A stretch of DNA of 64,000 nucleotides from Drouetiella hepatica Uher 2000/2452. Lineage in GTDB: Bacteria > Cyanobacteriota > Cyanobacteriia > Elainellales > Elainellaceae. The DNA is taken from the NCBI GenBank assembly GCA_019359505.1, contig JAHHHD010000025.1:24541-88540 (forward strand). Direction: 5' to 3'. The translations under genes were made by a program, and so were the position numbers. Positions 1 to 9,614 of this stretch are shown in pieces. How positions within the stretch are numbered: the first letter of the stretch is position 1; each line of letters begins with the position of its first letter. The notes under the pieces are model-generated. The model did not search any database. It was not told the DNA's origin and worked only from the letters and a program-made list of their open reading frames with translations.

Positions 1-2434
1 GATCGATCCGACCTTGCCCCAGGAACGGTTTTTATACCTGCTAGAAGATAGCCAAGTGAATATTGTGCTGACTCAATCTTGGCTGGAACCTAACCTGCCT
101 TGGACGAACAATGTGAAGCGGTTGTGTCTCGATGTAGGTGGGTTTAATGCAGGTGAGTTCGATACAGGTGAGTTCGCTGCCGAGAGCACCGCACCGCTTC
201 AGCCCGTACAAACTTTGGATGATTTAGCCTACGTCATCTATACCTCTGGCTCCACCGGACTGCCCAAGGGCGTGATGATTACCCATCGCAATGTAGTGAA
301 TGTAGTCGTCTATACCAATGAGCGGTTTCAGATAAATTCTGGCGATCGCATTCTCTCGTTAACCGCGCTCAATCATGATCTGTCAGTGTACGACCTCTTT
401 GGTCTGGTGAGTGCAGGCGGTACGCTAGTTCTGCCCAATGCAGATGCGGTTAAAGATCCTCACCATTGGGCTGACTTAATGATTCGCCATCGGGTAACGC
501 TGTGGAATTCAGTCCCGGCGATGATGGAAATGTGGGTGGATGCCGTTGAGCCGCAAGCCGCATCTTTTCCCAACTTGCGACTGGCAATTTTGGGAGGAGA
601 TTGGCTGCCCGTTTCGCTGCCGCAACGGTTGAGAGCCTTAGTGCCGCAAATACAGATTCTCAGCATTGGCGGGCCGACGGAAACCACCATCTGGAATATC
701 GGCTATCTGATCGAACAGGTTGACCCCGACTGGAAGAGTATTCCTTACGGTCAGCCCATGTCCAATTCAAAATACTACATTCTCAACGCAGCTCTAGAAA
801 ACTGTCCGACTTGGGTGCCCGGTACGATGTACTGTGCCGGAGTGCAGGTGGCAAAAGGCTACTGGCGCAATCAAGAGAAGACGCGCGATCGCTTTACCCT
901 TCATCCTCGTACCGGAGAGCACCTCTATTGCACTGGGGATCTGGGGCGCTATCTGCCAGATGGCAACATTGAGTTTTTAGGACGGGTAGACTTCCAAATT
1001 AAGCTGCGGGGACAGCGGATCGAAGCGGGTGAAATTGAAGCAACCTTGACCCAGCATCCACGGGTGCGATCGGCAGTGGTCACCGCCGTTGGCGAACCGT
1101 CGAACCCGCAAGGTTTAGCAGCCTATGTAGTACTTGATCAGTCTATCGACCAGTCCGCCAATCCATCCCAGAAGCCAGAATTGCCAAAGCTGGCGGATAG
1201 GGTTAATCCCCTTGGAGGCGTCTTGCTTGACCCAGTAGAGCGGATTGAATTTAAGCTAAAGCAGTTAGGATTACAGCAGTTTCAGCCGACGCAGCCCACG
1301 GTTCAGTTGCCCCAACCTGAGCGGGATGCTGCGCTGATACAGGCTTACCTACAGCGTCAGAGCTATCGCCAATTTCTCGATCGCCCCTTGTCTTTAACTC
1401 AATTAGGGCAATGGCTCAGCGTTTTGCTGCCGATCACGGTGGATGGATCTCCATTGCCGAAATATCGCTATGCCTCTGCTGGAGGACTCTATCCAATCCA
1501 AGCCTATTTGTTTGTTAAACCCGATCGCATTCAGGGGCTAGAGGCTGGGTTTTACTACTACCATCCAATTGATCATCGGCTAGCCTACCTGAATGCGGCA
1601 AGCGAGATGACCAGCCAGATTTATGACAGCAAAAATCAGCCGATTTTTGAGCAATCTGCATTTTCCCTATTTTTGATTGGGCAACTGAGGGCGATCGCGC
1701 CGATGTATGGGGAGCTAGCAAGGGATTTTTGTTTACTGGAAGCGGGCTACATCAGTCAGCTACTAATGGAAGCGGCAACTGAACAGGCGATCGGGCTGTG
1801 TCCCATTGGTTCTCTAGAGGAAGGGCTGAGCAAGCTGCTGTCTCTAGAATCCAGCCAAATTTTGCTGCATAGCTTTGTCGGGGGCGGCATAGAACCCAGT
1901 TGGATGACCCAATGGTTGCAGCCTGTCCCCGATCGGCAGCCGGAGGCGATCGCAGATCAGTTACGCCACTTTTTGCAGCAAAAACTCCCCAGCCACATGG
2001 TGCCTTCTGCCTATATCGTGCTGGATGCCCTGCCGCTCACCTCCAACGGAAAAGTCAACCGTTTAGCATTACCAGCACCCGACCTGCTGCCGCAAGTGCG
2101 TCAAGCCTATGTCATTCCCCAAACCGAGTCTGAGCAACTGATTGCGGGCGTTTGGCGAGAAATCTTGCAGCTCGAAACAGTAGGAATCTACGACAACTTC
2201 TTTGAATTGGGCGGAAATTCTCTGCTCATGGTCAGAACTCAAGCCAAATTGCAAGCCCTCTTGCATCAAGATATCCCGATCGTTGACTTGTTTAAATCTC
2301 CAACCATTCACTCGCTGGCTAACTACTTAAGTCACAACAAAAAGACAAAAACTTCCACAGAACAAGGCAATGAGCGTGCAAAGTTACGCAGCGATCGCCA
2401 AGCCATCAGAGAACAACGAAAACAGTCGAGATAG
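1..2434 (+). CDS. NRPS, 5'-partial: A(Cys-like)-Ox-PCP, thiazole-forming
   Basis: The reading frame is open from base 2, so the gene begins outside the window; a missing upstream heterocyclization domain is expected there. The adenylation core TSGSTGLPKG lies near residue 80. Pocket residues by hand alignment read D-L-Y-N...I-W (from DLSVY, the N before SVPAMM, and GPTETTIW), the cysteine-type code. An oxidase domain of the nitroreductase/SagB-McbC type (about residues 410-630, with YRYASAGGLYPIQAY) is inserted before the A10 motif NGKV (about 682), as in thiazoline-oxidising domains of epothilone/bleomycin-type synthetases. The PCP has FELGGNSLL near 737. It is predicted to activate Cys and oxidise thiazoline to thiazole. 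The next gene is a PKS 49 bases downstream, so the chain passes to a ketosynthase. The C-terminal tail is short and charged, possibly a docking segment (inference). Confidence 0.9.
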   Translation, partial: IDPTLPQERFLYLLEDSQVNIVLTQSWLEPNLPWTNNVKRLCLDVGGFNAGEFDTGEFAAESTAPLQPVQTLDDLAYVIYTSGSTGLPKGVMITHRNVVNVVVYTNERFQINSGDRILSLTALNHDLSVYDLFGLVSAGGTLVLPNADAVKDPHHWADLMIRHRVTLWNSVPAMMEMWVDAVEPQAASFPNLRLAILGGDWLPVSLPQRLRALVPQIQILSIGGPTETTIWNIGYLIEQVDPDWKSIPYGQPMSNSKYYILNAALENCPTWVPGTMYCAGVQVAKGYWRNQEKTRDRFTLHPRTGEHLYCTGDLGRYLPDGNIEFLGRVDFQIKLRGQRIEAGEIEATLTQHPRVRSAVVTAVGEPSNPQGLAAYVVLDQSIDQSANPSQKPELPKLADRVNPLGGVLLDPVERIEFKLKQLGLQQFQPTQPTVQLPQPERDAALIQAYLQRQSYRQFLDRPLSLTQLGQWLSVLLPITVDGSPLPKYRYASAGGLYPIQAYLFVKPDRIQGLEAGFYYYHPIDHRLAYLNAASEMTSQIYDSKNQPIFEQSAFSLFLIGQLRAIAPMYGELARDFCLLEAGYISQLLMEAATEQAIGLCPIGSLEEGLSKLLSLESSQILLHSFVGGGIEPSWMTQWLQPVPDRQPEAIADQLRHFLQQKLPSHMVPSAYIVLDALPLTSNGKVNRLALPAPDLLPQVRQAYVIPQTESEQLIAGVWREILQLETVGIYDNFFELGGNSLLMVRTQAKLQALLHQDIPIVDLFKSPTIHSLANYLSHNKKTKTSTEQGNERAKLRSDRQAIREQRKQSR

Positions 2435-2483
2435 ATACACATTTAATCAGCTCCTTTATAAAATCCCCCTGTAAAAATTTCAA

Positions 2484-5400
2484 ATGAGTGACGTGAATTT
2501 ATCCGAAGCTACAAATGGTGCAGAAAATGGTTCAGACATTGCGATCGTCGGCATATCCGGTCGATTCCCTGGTGCCGCCAACATCGATACATTCTGGCAG
2601 AATTTACGAAATGGAGTAGAGTCCGTTTCATTTTTCTCGGATGAGGAACTTCTCGCGTCAGGCATCGATCCAACAGCGCTGAGCGACCCGAATTACGTCA
2701 AAGCCAAGTCGATTCTTTCAGACATCGATCGCTTTGATGCAGAGTTCTTTGGCTTCAGCCCAAAAGAAGCCGAACGCATGGACCCGCAACATCGGCTCTT
2801 TCTAGAATCGGCATGGGAGGCGATCGAACAGGCGGGCTACAACCCGGAAACTTATGCAGGGGCGATCGGGGTTTATGCAGGCGCAGAAACCAACACGTAT
2901 CTGCTCCATCAAATTGGTCCGACCTTTGGAGGCTTCCCAGATTTACAAACCTTCTTGGGCAACGCCACGGATTATCTTTCTACCCGCGTCTCTTACAAGT
3001 TGAACCTAAAGGGAGCCTCTGTCACGGTGCAAACGGCCTGTTCCACCTCGTTGGTGGCAGTGCATCTGGCTAGTCAAAGCTTGCTGAATGGTGAATGCGA
3101 TCTGGCTTTAGCCGGAGGCATTTCCGTCACGGTACCTCAAAAAACGGGATATTTCTATCAGGAGGGGGGAATTGCTTCGCCCGATGGACATTGCCGTACC
3201 TTCGACGCAAAAGCGCAGGGAAGTTTTTTCGGCAACGGGGTTGGCATCGTCGTCCTGAAGCGACTGTCAGAGGCGATCGCCGATGGAGACTGTATTCATG
3301 CGGTGATCAAAGGTTCAGCCGTTAACAACGATGGGGCATTGAAGGCAGGATATACAGCTCCTAGTCCAGAAGGGCAAGCAGCCGTGATTGCAGAGGCTCA
3401 GGCGATCGCAGGGGTGACTCCAGACAGCCTCACCTACATCGAAGCGCATGGCAGCGGCACTGCATTGGGAGACCCGATTGAAATCGCAGCCCTAACCCAG
3501 GTGTTTCGGCACCAGACCGACCAAAAAGCGTTTTGTGCGATCGGCTCGGTGAAAAGTAACTTCGGACATCTCGGAATTGCGGCTGGGGTCGCAGGTCTGA
3601 TCAAGACGGTTCTAGCCCTGAAACATAAACAGATTCCCCCTAGCCTACACTTTGAACAACCCAATCCCGAAATTGATTTTGTCAACAGTCCCTTTTACGT
3701 CAATACTCACCTGAGAGAATGGAAAACGCATGGGCATCCCCGTCGCGCTGGAGTCAGTTCCTTTGGGATTGGTGGCACTAATGCTCATGTAGTCCTCGAA
3801 GAGGCACCCCCCGTTTCAACCTCTGCGTCGCATCGCCCCTGGCAGTTACTGACATTATCGGCTAAGACGAGTCCAGCATTGGAGCAAGCGACTGCAAATT
3901 TGGCTGAACACCTCCAGCACCATCCTGACCTCAACCTGGCAGATGTGGCTTATACCCTGCAAGTCGGTCGTCAGCCTTTTGCCCACCGACAGACTGTGGT
4001 TTGCCGAGATCTTCAAGATGCTATTCATGCGCTCCAAGATCCCAAACGCGTTCTGACTAGCGTACAGGAGAAGAGTCATCGCCCGATCGCTTTCATGTTC
4101 ACCGGATTGGGAACGCAGTATGTCAACATGGGGTGGGAGCTTTATCAGGTTGAGCCGACCTTTCGAGAACAGGTCGATCGCTGCTGTCAGTTCCTCCAGC
4201 CGTTGATGGGTCTTGATCTGAGAGACATTCTGTATCCCGCCCGAAATCAAGCTCTAGCGCAAACCGTTCCCCAATCGGGCTTTGATTTGCGTCAGATGCT
4301 AGGTCGCAAAGCAGAACCCACCGATGCAGCAACGCAAACCCTGAATCAAACTCGTTTCACTCAACCCGCTATTTTTGTGATTGAGTACGCTCTGGCTCAG
4401 CTGTGGCTGTCCTGGGGCATTCGTCCTGTAGCAATGATTGGCTACAGCATTGGGGAATATGTAGCCGCCTGTTTGTCGGGGGTGCTGTCTCTGGAAGATG
4501 CTCTAACTCTAGTGGCTAACCGCGCTCAAATCATTGAGAAGTTGCCCGGTGGAGCCATGCTGGCAGTGCCGCTGTCCGAAGCTGAGATCACTCCCTTCCT
4601 AAATGAAAATCTCTCCTTATCTGCAATTAATGGAGCCAATCTCTGCGTCATTGCTGGGACGATCGCTGCCGTTGATCAGTTAGCAGCCGATCTCGCTGAA
4701 CAGGGGCTTGCCTGTCGGCGGTTGCAGACTTCTCATGCCTTCCATTCTCACCAGATGGAACCGATCGCCGCTGCCTGCACAACCGTTGCCCAAACGCTTA
4801 ATCTCAAGGCACCGCAGATTCCTTATGTGTCGAATGTCACGGGAACTTGGATGACGACTGCCGCCGCTACCGATCCAAGCTACTGGACAAAGCATCTGTG
4901 CCAGCCCGTTCGCTTTGCCGATGGGATAACTGCCTTGTGGAACCAGCACCAGCCGATTCTGCTGGAAATTGGCCCCGGACAGACGTTGAGCAGTCTAGCA
5001 ATTCAATGCCTGGAAAGTACCCAGAGGACGGAAAAAGTGGTACTGCCCTCGCTGCGAGATGCCTATAATCAACAGTCCGATTCTGCCTTCTTGCTGAATA
5101 CATTAGGACAACTTTGGCTCTCAGGTCTGTCGATCGATTGGTCGCAGTTTCATGCCCATGAGCATCGTCATCGCGTGCCGCTACCCACCTATCCCTTTGA
5201 GCGCCAGCGTTACTGGATCGATCCCCCTAAACCAACAGGCAATACCCACCTGAATCCAGCAGCATTCACGCAAAAGCTAGAGATGGCGCAGTGGTTTCAT
5301 TGTCCTTCCTGGAAACGAGCTGCACCGCTGGCCTGGTTTGAACCCGAAAAATTAGCGACTCAGCCCCAATGCTGGCTAGTGTTTATTGATCCTTGTGGAG

Positions 5401-7193
5401 TCGGTGCGCGAATTATAGAACAGCTTAATCGCGCCTATCAAAATATCATCACTGTCACCATAGGAGAGCAATTTAGCCAACTCAGTGAGCGGGACTATAG
5501 GATTAATCCAGTCAACAAAGAAGATTACGATCGCCTTCTCAAAACCATTTGCGGCTTAGATAAAAGTCCTGAACGTATTCTTCATTTGTGGAACGCCACT
5601 TCAAATCAGGAGCGATTGGCAAGACTTGAGCATCTGGAACAATCTCAGACACTGGGATTTTACAGTCTTCTATTTCTAGTGCAGGCTCTAGCAGACCAAA
5701 ATATTTCTCGTTCTATTCAAATAGATGTAATATCCAATCATCTTCAAGAGATAACAGATGAAGATCAGCTATGTCCTGAGAAAGCAACAATTTTAGGTCT
5801 CTGTAAAGTCATTCCCCAGGAATATGCCAACATCACCTGTCGGAGTATTGACATAACGCTGCCTGATTCCCAAGAGTGGCAAAAACAGCAAGGACTAAAC
5901 CTGATCAATTTACTGATGGCAGAACTCGTTGCTGAACCTGTTAACCCGTTCATTGCTCATCGTGGGAATCGTCGATGGATACAGTGCTTTGAGCCAGTAC
6001 CCGTGAAAAATAATGTCCTGTGTACCCCTCAGCTCCGGCAAGGCGGAGTCTATGTGATTACAGGCGGATTGGGAGGAATCGGATTGGCGATCGCCCAATA
6101 CTTTGCAGAAACCGTGCAGTCCAAGCTGGTGCTGATTGGGCGATCGGGATTACCGCCTCGATCTGAATGGCAGTCATGCTGCCACGACGAGAAAAACCCC
6201 ATTCGCACCCAGATCGAGCAAGTTCAGCATCTAGAGGATCTGGGAGCAGAGGTGCTCGTGATCCAAGCCGATGTGACCAGCCTCGAACAAATGCAAGCGG
6301 CAGTTAAGCAAGTGCGCGATCGCTTCGGGACAATTCACGGTGTGATTCACGCCGCAGGTGTTCCAGGGGCGGGCTTGATGCAGCTTAAGACTGCTGAACT
6401 GGCGGCACAGGTGCTTGACCCCAAAGTCAAAGGTACCCTCGTGCTAGAAGCAGTCTTGCAGGATATTCAGCTAGATTTTTGGGTGCTGTGTTCTTCCTTA
6501 ACTGCCATTTATGGCGGATTAGGGCAGGTGGATTACTGTGCTGCCAATGCGTTCCTAGATGCCTTTGCCCATGACGATGCTGCTAGACATCAACGGCGGA
6601 CGATCTCTATTAATTGGGATTGGTGGCAGTGGGACAGTTGGCAAGATTCACTGCTGTCCTTTGCGCCAGATATACAAGCTGAGTTTAAGCAAATGCGGCA
6701 GCAATACGGCATCACGTTTCAAGAGGGCATTAAGGCGTTCACTCACATTCTGTCGGGTCAACTTCCCCAAGTCGTGGTATCCACCCGTAACCTCCAGGCT
6801 GTGATTGAGCAACATGAAACCTTTGCCTTAGGCAGTTTCACGGAAAAAGCAGGGCACGTCACCTCAACGCACCCCCGACCGCATTTAAGGACGGCTTATG
6901 TGGCACCTAGCACAGCGATCGAGCACCAGCTCACTCATCTTTATCAAGAGTTTCTGGCGATCGAATCCGTCGGAATTTATGACAACTTTCTAGATTTGGG
7001 CGGACATTCACTGCTGGCGACCCAGTTAGTTTCCCGACTGCGGCAAGACTTTCAGGTTGAAGTCTCTTTGCGTTCCTTTTTAGAGTCTCCTTCCATTGCC
7101 GAGCTGGCTTTATTAATTGAAGAAAAACTGGTTGAAGAGTTAGAAGCATTGAGTGAAGCAGACGCAGAAAAATTAATTTTGGCTAATCCATAA
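2484..7193 (+). CDS. Type I modular PKS: KS-AT-KR-ACP
   Basis: One complete polyketide extension module of 1569 aa. KS: active Cys186 in TACSTS, His about 321 in EAHGSGT and about 361 in SNFGHLG. AT: Ser655 in GYSIGEY; the HAFH motif near residue 751 is the one usually linked to malonyl-CoA selectivity (methylmalonyl ATs carry YASH). KR: NADPH-binding GGLGGIG near 1195, Tyr near 1350 in DYCAANAF. ACP: Ser1509 in LGGHSL. There is no DH, ER or methyltransferase, so the unit should stay as a beta-hydroxyl. It follows the Cys-A-Ox-PCP protein and precedes an FkbK/J/I/H-like cassette, so the AT may take a hydroxymalonyl-type unit despite its malonyl-like motif. This conflict is unresolved. The KR lacks an obvious LDD motif in its loop (AGVPGAG), which argues against a B-type KR. 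Confidence 0.95.
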   Translation: MSDVNLSEATNGAENGSDIAIVGISGRFPGAANIDTFWQNLRNGVESVSFFSDEELLASGIDPTALSDPNYVKAKSILSDIDRFDAEFFGFSPKEAERMDPQHRLFLESAWEAIEQAGYNPETYAGAIGVYAGAETNTYLLHQIGPTFGGFPDLQTFLGNATDYLSTRVSYKLNLKGASVTVQTACSTSLVAVHLASQSLLNGECDLALAGGISVTVPQKTGYFYQEGGIASPDGHCRTFDAKAQGSFFGNGVGIVVLKRLSEAIADGDCIHAVIKGSAVNNDGALKAGYTAPSPEGQAAVIAEAQAIAGVTPDSLTYIEAHGSGTALGDPIEIAALTQVFRHQTDQKAFCAIGSVKSNFGHLGIAAGVAGLIKTVLALKHKQIPPSLHFEQPNPEIDFVNSPFYVNTHLREWKTHGHPRRAGVSSFGIGGTNAHVVLEEAPPVSTSASHRPWQLLTLSAKTSPALEQATANLAEHLQHHPDLNLADVAYTLQVGRQPFAHRQTVVCRDLQDAIHALQDPKRVLTSVQEKSHRPIAFMFTGLGTQYVNMGWELYQVEPTFREQVDRCCQFLQPLMGLDLRDILYPARNQALAQTVPQSGFDLRQMLGRKAEPTDAATQTLNQTRFTQPAIFVIEYALAQLWLSWGIRPVAMIGYSIGEYVAACLSGVLSLEDALTLVANRAQIIEKLPGGAMLAVPLSEAEITPFLNENLSLSAINGANLCVIAGTIAAVDQLAADLAEQGLACRRLQTSHAFHSHQMEPIAAACTTVAQTLNLKAPQIPYVSNVTGTWMTTAAATDPSYWTKHLCQPVRFADGITALWNQHQPILLEIGPGQTLSSLAIQCLESTQRTEKVVLPSLRDAYNQQSDSAFLLNTLGQLWLSGLSIDWSQFHAHEHRHRVPLPTYPFERQRYWIDPPKPTGNTHLNPAAFTQKLEMAQWFHCPSWKRAAPLAWFEPEKLATQPQCWLVFIDPCGVGARIIEQLNRAYQNIITVTIGEQFSQLSERDYRINPVNKEDYDRLLKTICGLDKSPERILHLWNATSNQERLARLEHLEQSQTLGFYSLLFLVQALADQNISRSIQIDVISNHLQEITDEDQLCPEKATILGLCKVIPQEYANITCRSIDITLPDSQEWQKQQGLNLINLLMAELVAEPVNPFIAHRGNRRWIQCFEPVPVKNNVLCTPQLRQGGVYVITGGLGGIGLAIAQYFAETVQSKLVLIGRSGLPPRSEWQSCCHDEKNPIRTQIEQVQHLEDLGAEVLVIQADVTSLEQMQAAVKQVRDRFGTIHGVIHAAGVPGAGLMQLKTAELAAQVLDPKVKGTLVLEAVLQDIQLDFWVLCSSLTAIYGGLGQVDYCAANAFLDAFAHDDAARHQRRTISINWDWWQWDSWQDSLLSFAPDIQAEFKQMRQQYGITFQEGIKAFTHILSGQLPQVVVSTRNLQAVIEQHETFALGSFTEKAGHVTSTHPRPHLRTAYVAPSTAIEHQLTHLYQEFLAIESVGIYDNFLDLGGHSLLATQLVSRLRQDFQVEVSLRSFLESPSIAELALLIEEKLVEELEALSEADAEKLILANP

Positions 7194-7228
7194 AAAATAG
7201 CAAAAGCTAGCTGGAGGTAAACGAGAAG

Positions 7229-8089
7229 ATGACTATTCAAGTCGTTGGTGTGATTGGAGCAGGAGTGATGGGGGCTGGGGTAGCACAAAATCTTGCCCAA
7301 ACAGGTCATCAAGTGCTGTTGCTGGATGTTTCTGATCAGATTCTGGAACAGGCCAAACAAGAAATTAGAAACAATCTTCGTTTTCAAACTCTTTTTAATA
7401 GAAAAGAGAAGACTGATAATCTTGACGATATTCTGTCACGTATCAAATTCACCACTAACGATCAATTCCTAGACTCTGCGGAATTCGTGATTGAAAATAT
7501 CCCAGAAAAATGGGATCTTAAGAAAGAGGTTTATGCAAAACTGGATGCCATTTGCCCTAAAGCCTCTATTTTTGCCGCTAACACGTCTGCCATCCCCATC
7601 ACGCGCATTGCCTCAGCCACTCAGCGATCGCCTCAAGTAATTGGCATTCATTTCATGAATCCCGTACCGCTAAAGCCAACGGTTGAACTGATTCGCGGCT
7701 ATCACACCTCTGATGCCACCATTGAGACGACTCAAGGGCTACTCACTCAAATGGGAAAGGAATGGATTCTGGTCAATGATGCGCCAGGGTTTGTGTCGAA
7801 TCGCGTCCTAATGCTGACCATTAATGAAGCTATTTTTCTGTTACATGATCAGGTGGCTTCAGCATCAGACGTAGATAAAATTTTCAAAACCTGCTTTGGT
7901 CACAAGATGGGGCCTTTAGAAACCGCTGATCTAATTGGGTTAGATACGATTCTGTTTTCGATCGAAGTCTTATACGAAAGTTTCAATGATAGTAAATATC
8001 GTCCCTGTCCTTTGCTTAAAAAAATGGTCGATGCGGGTTTATATGGTCGAAAAAGTGGGCAGGGATTTCACACCTACAGCAAGTCCTGA
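7229..8089 (+). CDS. 3-hydroxyacyl-CoA dehydrogenase-like, FkbK type (hydroxymalonyl-ACP pathway)
   Basis: A 286-aa NAD-dependent dehydrogenase of the 3-hydroxybutyryl-CoA dehydrogenase family: Rossmann GVIGAGVMGAG at residues 7-17, then NTSAIPITRIA and GIHFMNPVP typical of the family, and a C-terminal helical domain (GPLETADLIGLD). A good Shine-Dalgarno (TGGAGG) precedes the ATG. It sits directly before an ACP, an acyl-CoA dehydrogenase and FkbH. In the methoxymalonyl (FK520) and hydroxymalonyl (zwittermycin) pathways this enzyme oxidises ACP-bound glycerate toward the malonate-level unit. Here it most likely makes hydroxymalonyl-ACP for the PKS just upstream. A fatty-acid degradation role is unlikely given the neighbours. 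Confidence 0.88.
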   Translation: MTIQVVGVIGAGVMGAGVAQNLAQTGHQVLLLDVSDQILEQAKQEIRNNLRFQTLFNRKEKTDNLDDILSRIKFTTNDQFLDSAEFVIENIPEKWDLKKEVYAKLDAICPKASIFAANTSAIPITRIASATQRSPQVIGIHFMNPVPLKPTVELIRGYHTSDATIETTQGLLTQMGKEWILVNDAPGFVSNRVLMLTINEAIFLLHDQVASASDVDKIFKTCFGHKMGPLETADLIGLDTILFSIEVLYESFNDSKYRPCPLLKKMVDAGLYGRKSGQGFHTYSKS

Positions 8090-8152
8090 CTATTAGATTC
8101 CCAGACTACTAAAGAAGCTAAGTAACCAAAATTTTTCAACAAGTTACTCACC

Positions 8153-8404
8153 ATGAAAGATGCTAAAGACAGAATCAAAACGTTCCTTTCCCAGTTTTTT
8201 GGCAACCATGAATTGCAAGAGGATGACGATATTTTTGCCGCCGGATTTGTTAATTCAATGTTCGCCATGCAGCTCATATTATTCATAGAAAAAGAATTTC
8301 AGGTGACGATCGAAAACGAAGATCTGGATCTAGATAACTTTAGAACAATTAATGCGATCGCTCATTTGCTAGAACGCAAGACTACCGTAATTGCAGCTAC
8401 TTAA
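8153..8404 (+). CDS. Acyl carrier protein of the extender-unit cassette (FkbJ type)
   Basis: An 83-aa free-standing carrier protein. The phosphopantetheine site is the Ser in GFVNSMFAMQL; the G-x-V-N-S form rather than DSL is characteristic of FkbJ-type carrier proteins that hold glyceryl and hydroxymalonyl units. A four-helix pattern with an acidic face (NEDLDLDNF) is visible. It lies between the FkbK-like and FkbI-like genes and should be the carrier on which 1,3-bisphosphoglycerate-derived glycerate is loaded by FkbH and oxidised. The PPTase at 36085 is a candidate for its activation. Confidence 0.88.
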   Translation: MKDAKDRIKTFLSQFFGNHELQEDDDIFAAGFVNSMFAMQLILFIEKEFQVTIENEDLDLDNFRTINAIAHLLERKTTVIAAT

Positions 8405-8462
8405 AAGGTGAACAAGTGCTTAAGCGGGAAATAAGAATGAAATTCGTCAACGCCCAGGTGAC

Positions 8463-9611
8463 ATGATGAAGATAGAATTGACCCCTCAGCAAGAAAAATA
8501 TCGCTCTGAATTCAAGGCATTTGTCGATGAATCGATCGCACCTTATGCCGATCAATGGGATCGTGAAGAACAGACTCCATCTCATGTGATTCAACAGCTT
8601 GCTCAGCGAGGATATCTAGGGGCTGTGTTACCCCAAATCTGCGGCGGCAGTGGCATGGATGCGATCGCCTTTGGTCTTGTGAACGAAGAGCTAGCACGAG
8701 GATGCTCGTCGCTTAGGAGTTTGCTGACGGTTCATAGCATGGTGGCTTATGCCTTGTCTAAGTGGGGAAGTTCCTTACAAAAAGAGGTTTGGTTGCCTAA
8801 GCTGGCATCCGGTGAGGCGATCGCGGCCTTTGCCCTGAGTGAACCGAATGTGGGTAGCGATGCCAAAGCGATCGAGACAACTGCAACGATTTCTGGAAAC
8901 GCTTATCTCCTGAATGGACAAAAAAAATGGATTACTTACGGGCAAATTGCTAATGTATTTTTACTGTTTGCCCAGTGTGAGGGCAAACCCTCTGCTTTTT
9001 TAGTCGAAAACACCCGTCCAGGACTCTTCATTAAACCTATCTCTGGAATGCTAGGGGTCAGAGCATCGATGTTAGCAGAATTACACCTGGAGGATTGTAA
9101 AATTCCGCAGGAAAACCTGGTGTGTAGACAAGGATTGGGCTTGTCCCATGTCGCATCATCTGCCCTCGATTACGGACGGTACAGCGTTGCCTGGGGATGT
9201 GTCGGGATTGCCCAGGCGTGCCTACAAGCCTGCCTGCACTACACAAGTCAACGTCAACAGTTTGGTCAGCCTCTAAAAGACCATCCCCTCATTCAACAAA
9301 TGATTACCGAGATGATTGTCAATGTGAAGGCTTCAAGATTGTTGTGTTATCAAGCGGGCTACTTGAAAGAGAATCGTGATCCTAAATCCATTATGGAAAC
9401 CTCGATCGCTAAATATTTTGCCTCAACAACGGCAACTCAAGCCGCCAACCATGCAGTGCAAATTCATGGTGGCAACGGTTGCAGCAGTGACTATTCGGTG
9501 CAACGGTATTTTCGAGATGCCAAAATCATGGAAATTATTGAGGGCAGCACCCAGATTCAACAAATGACAATCGCCCAGTCTGGATACTCAGAATCAGGAG
9601 CAAGGGTTTAA
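8463..9611 (+). CDS. Acyl-CoA dehydrogenase family oxidase, FkbI type
   Basis: A flavin-dependent acyl-CoA dehydrogenase fold of 382 aa: N-terminal helical domain, FALSEPNVGSDA and KKWITYGQIANVFLLFA in the middle domain, and a C-terminal domain with RQQFGQPL and QIHGGNG. The catalytic-base region ends in IIEGSTQIQQM. In extender-unit cassettes this protein works on the ACP-bound glyceryl intermediate with the dehydrogenase at 7229 to give hydroxymalonyl-ACP. The sequence starts ATGATG, and AGGTG just upstream fits the second ATG (8466) better. Only 3 bases separate its stop from the next gene. Confidence 0.88.
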   Translation: MMKIELTPQQEKYRSEFKAFVDESIAPYADQWDREEQTPSHVIQQLAQRGYLGAVLPQICGGSGMDAIAFGLVNEELARGCSSLRSLLTVHSMVAYALSKWGSSLQKEVWLPKLASGEAIAAFALSEPNVGSDAKAIETTATISGNAYLLNGQKKWITYGQIANVFLLFAQCEGKPSAFLVENTRPGLFIKPISGMLGVRASMLAELHLEDCKIPQENLVCRQGLGLSHVASSALDYGRYSVAWGCVGIAQACLQACLHYTSQRQQFGQPLKDHPLIQQMITEMIVNVKASRLLCYQAGYLKENRDPKSIMETSIAKYFASTTATQAANHAVQIHGGNGCSSDYSVQRYFRDAKIMEIIEGSTQIQQMTIAQSGYSESGARV

Positions 9612-9614
9612 GCC

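Noticed and set aside
3855..4250. Open frame on the minus strand inside the PKS gene
   Set aside because: Shadow of the AT-region codons; no family match and no ribosome site.
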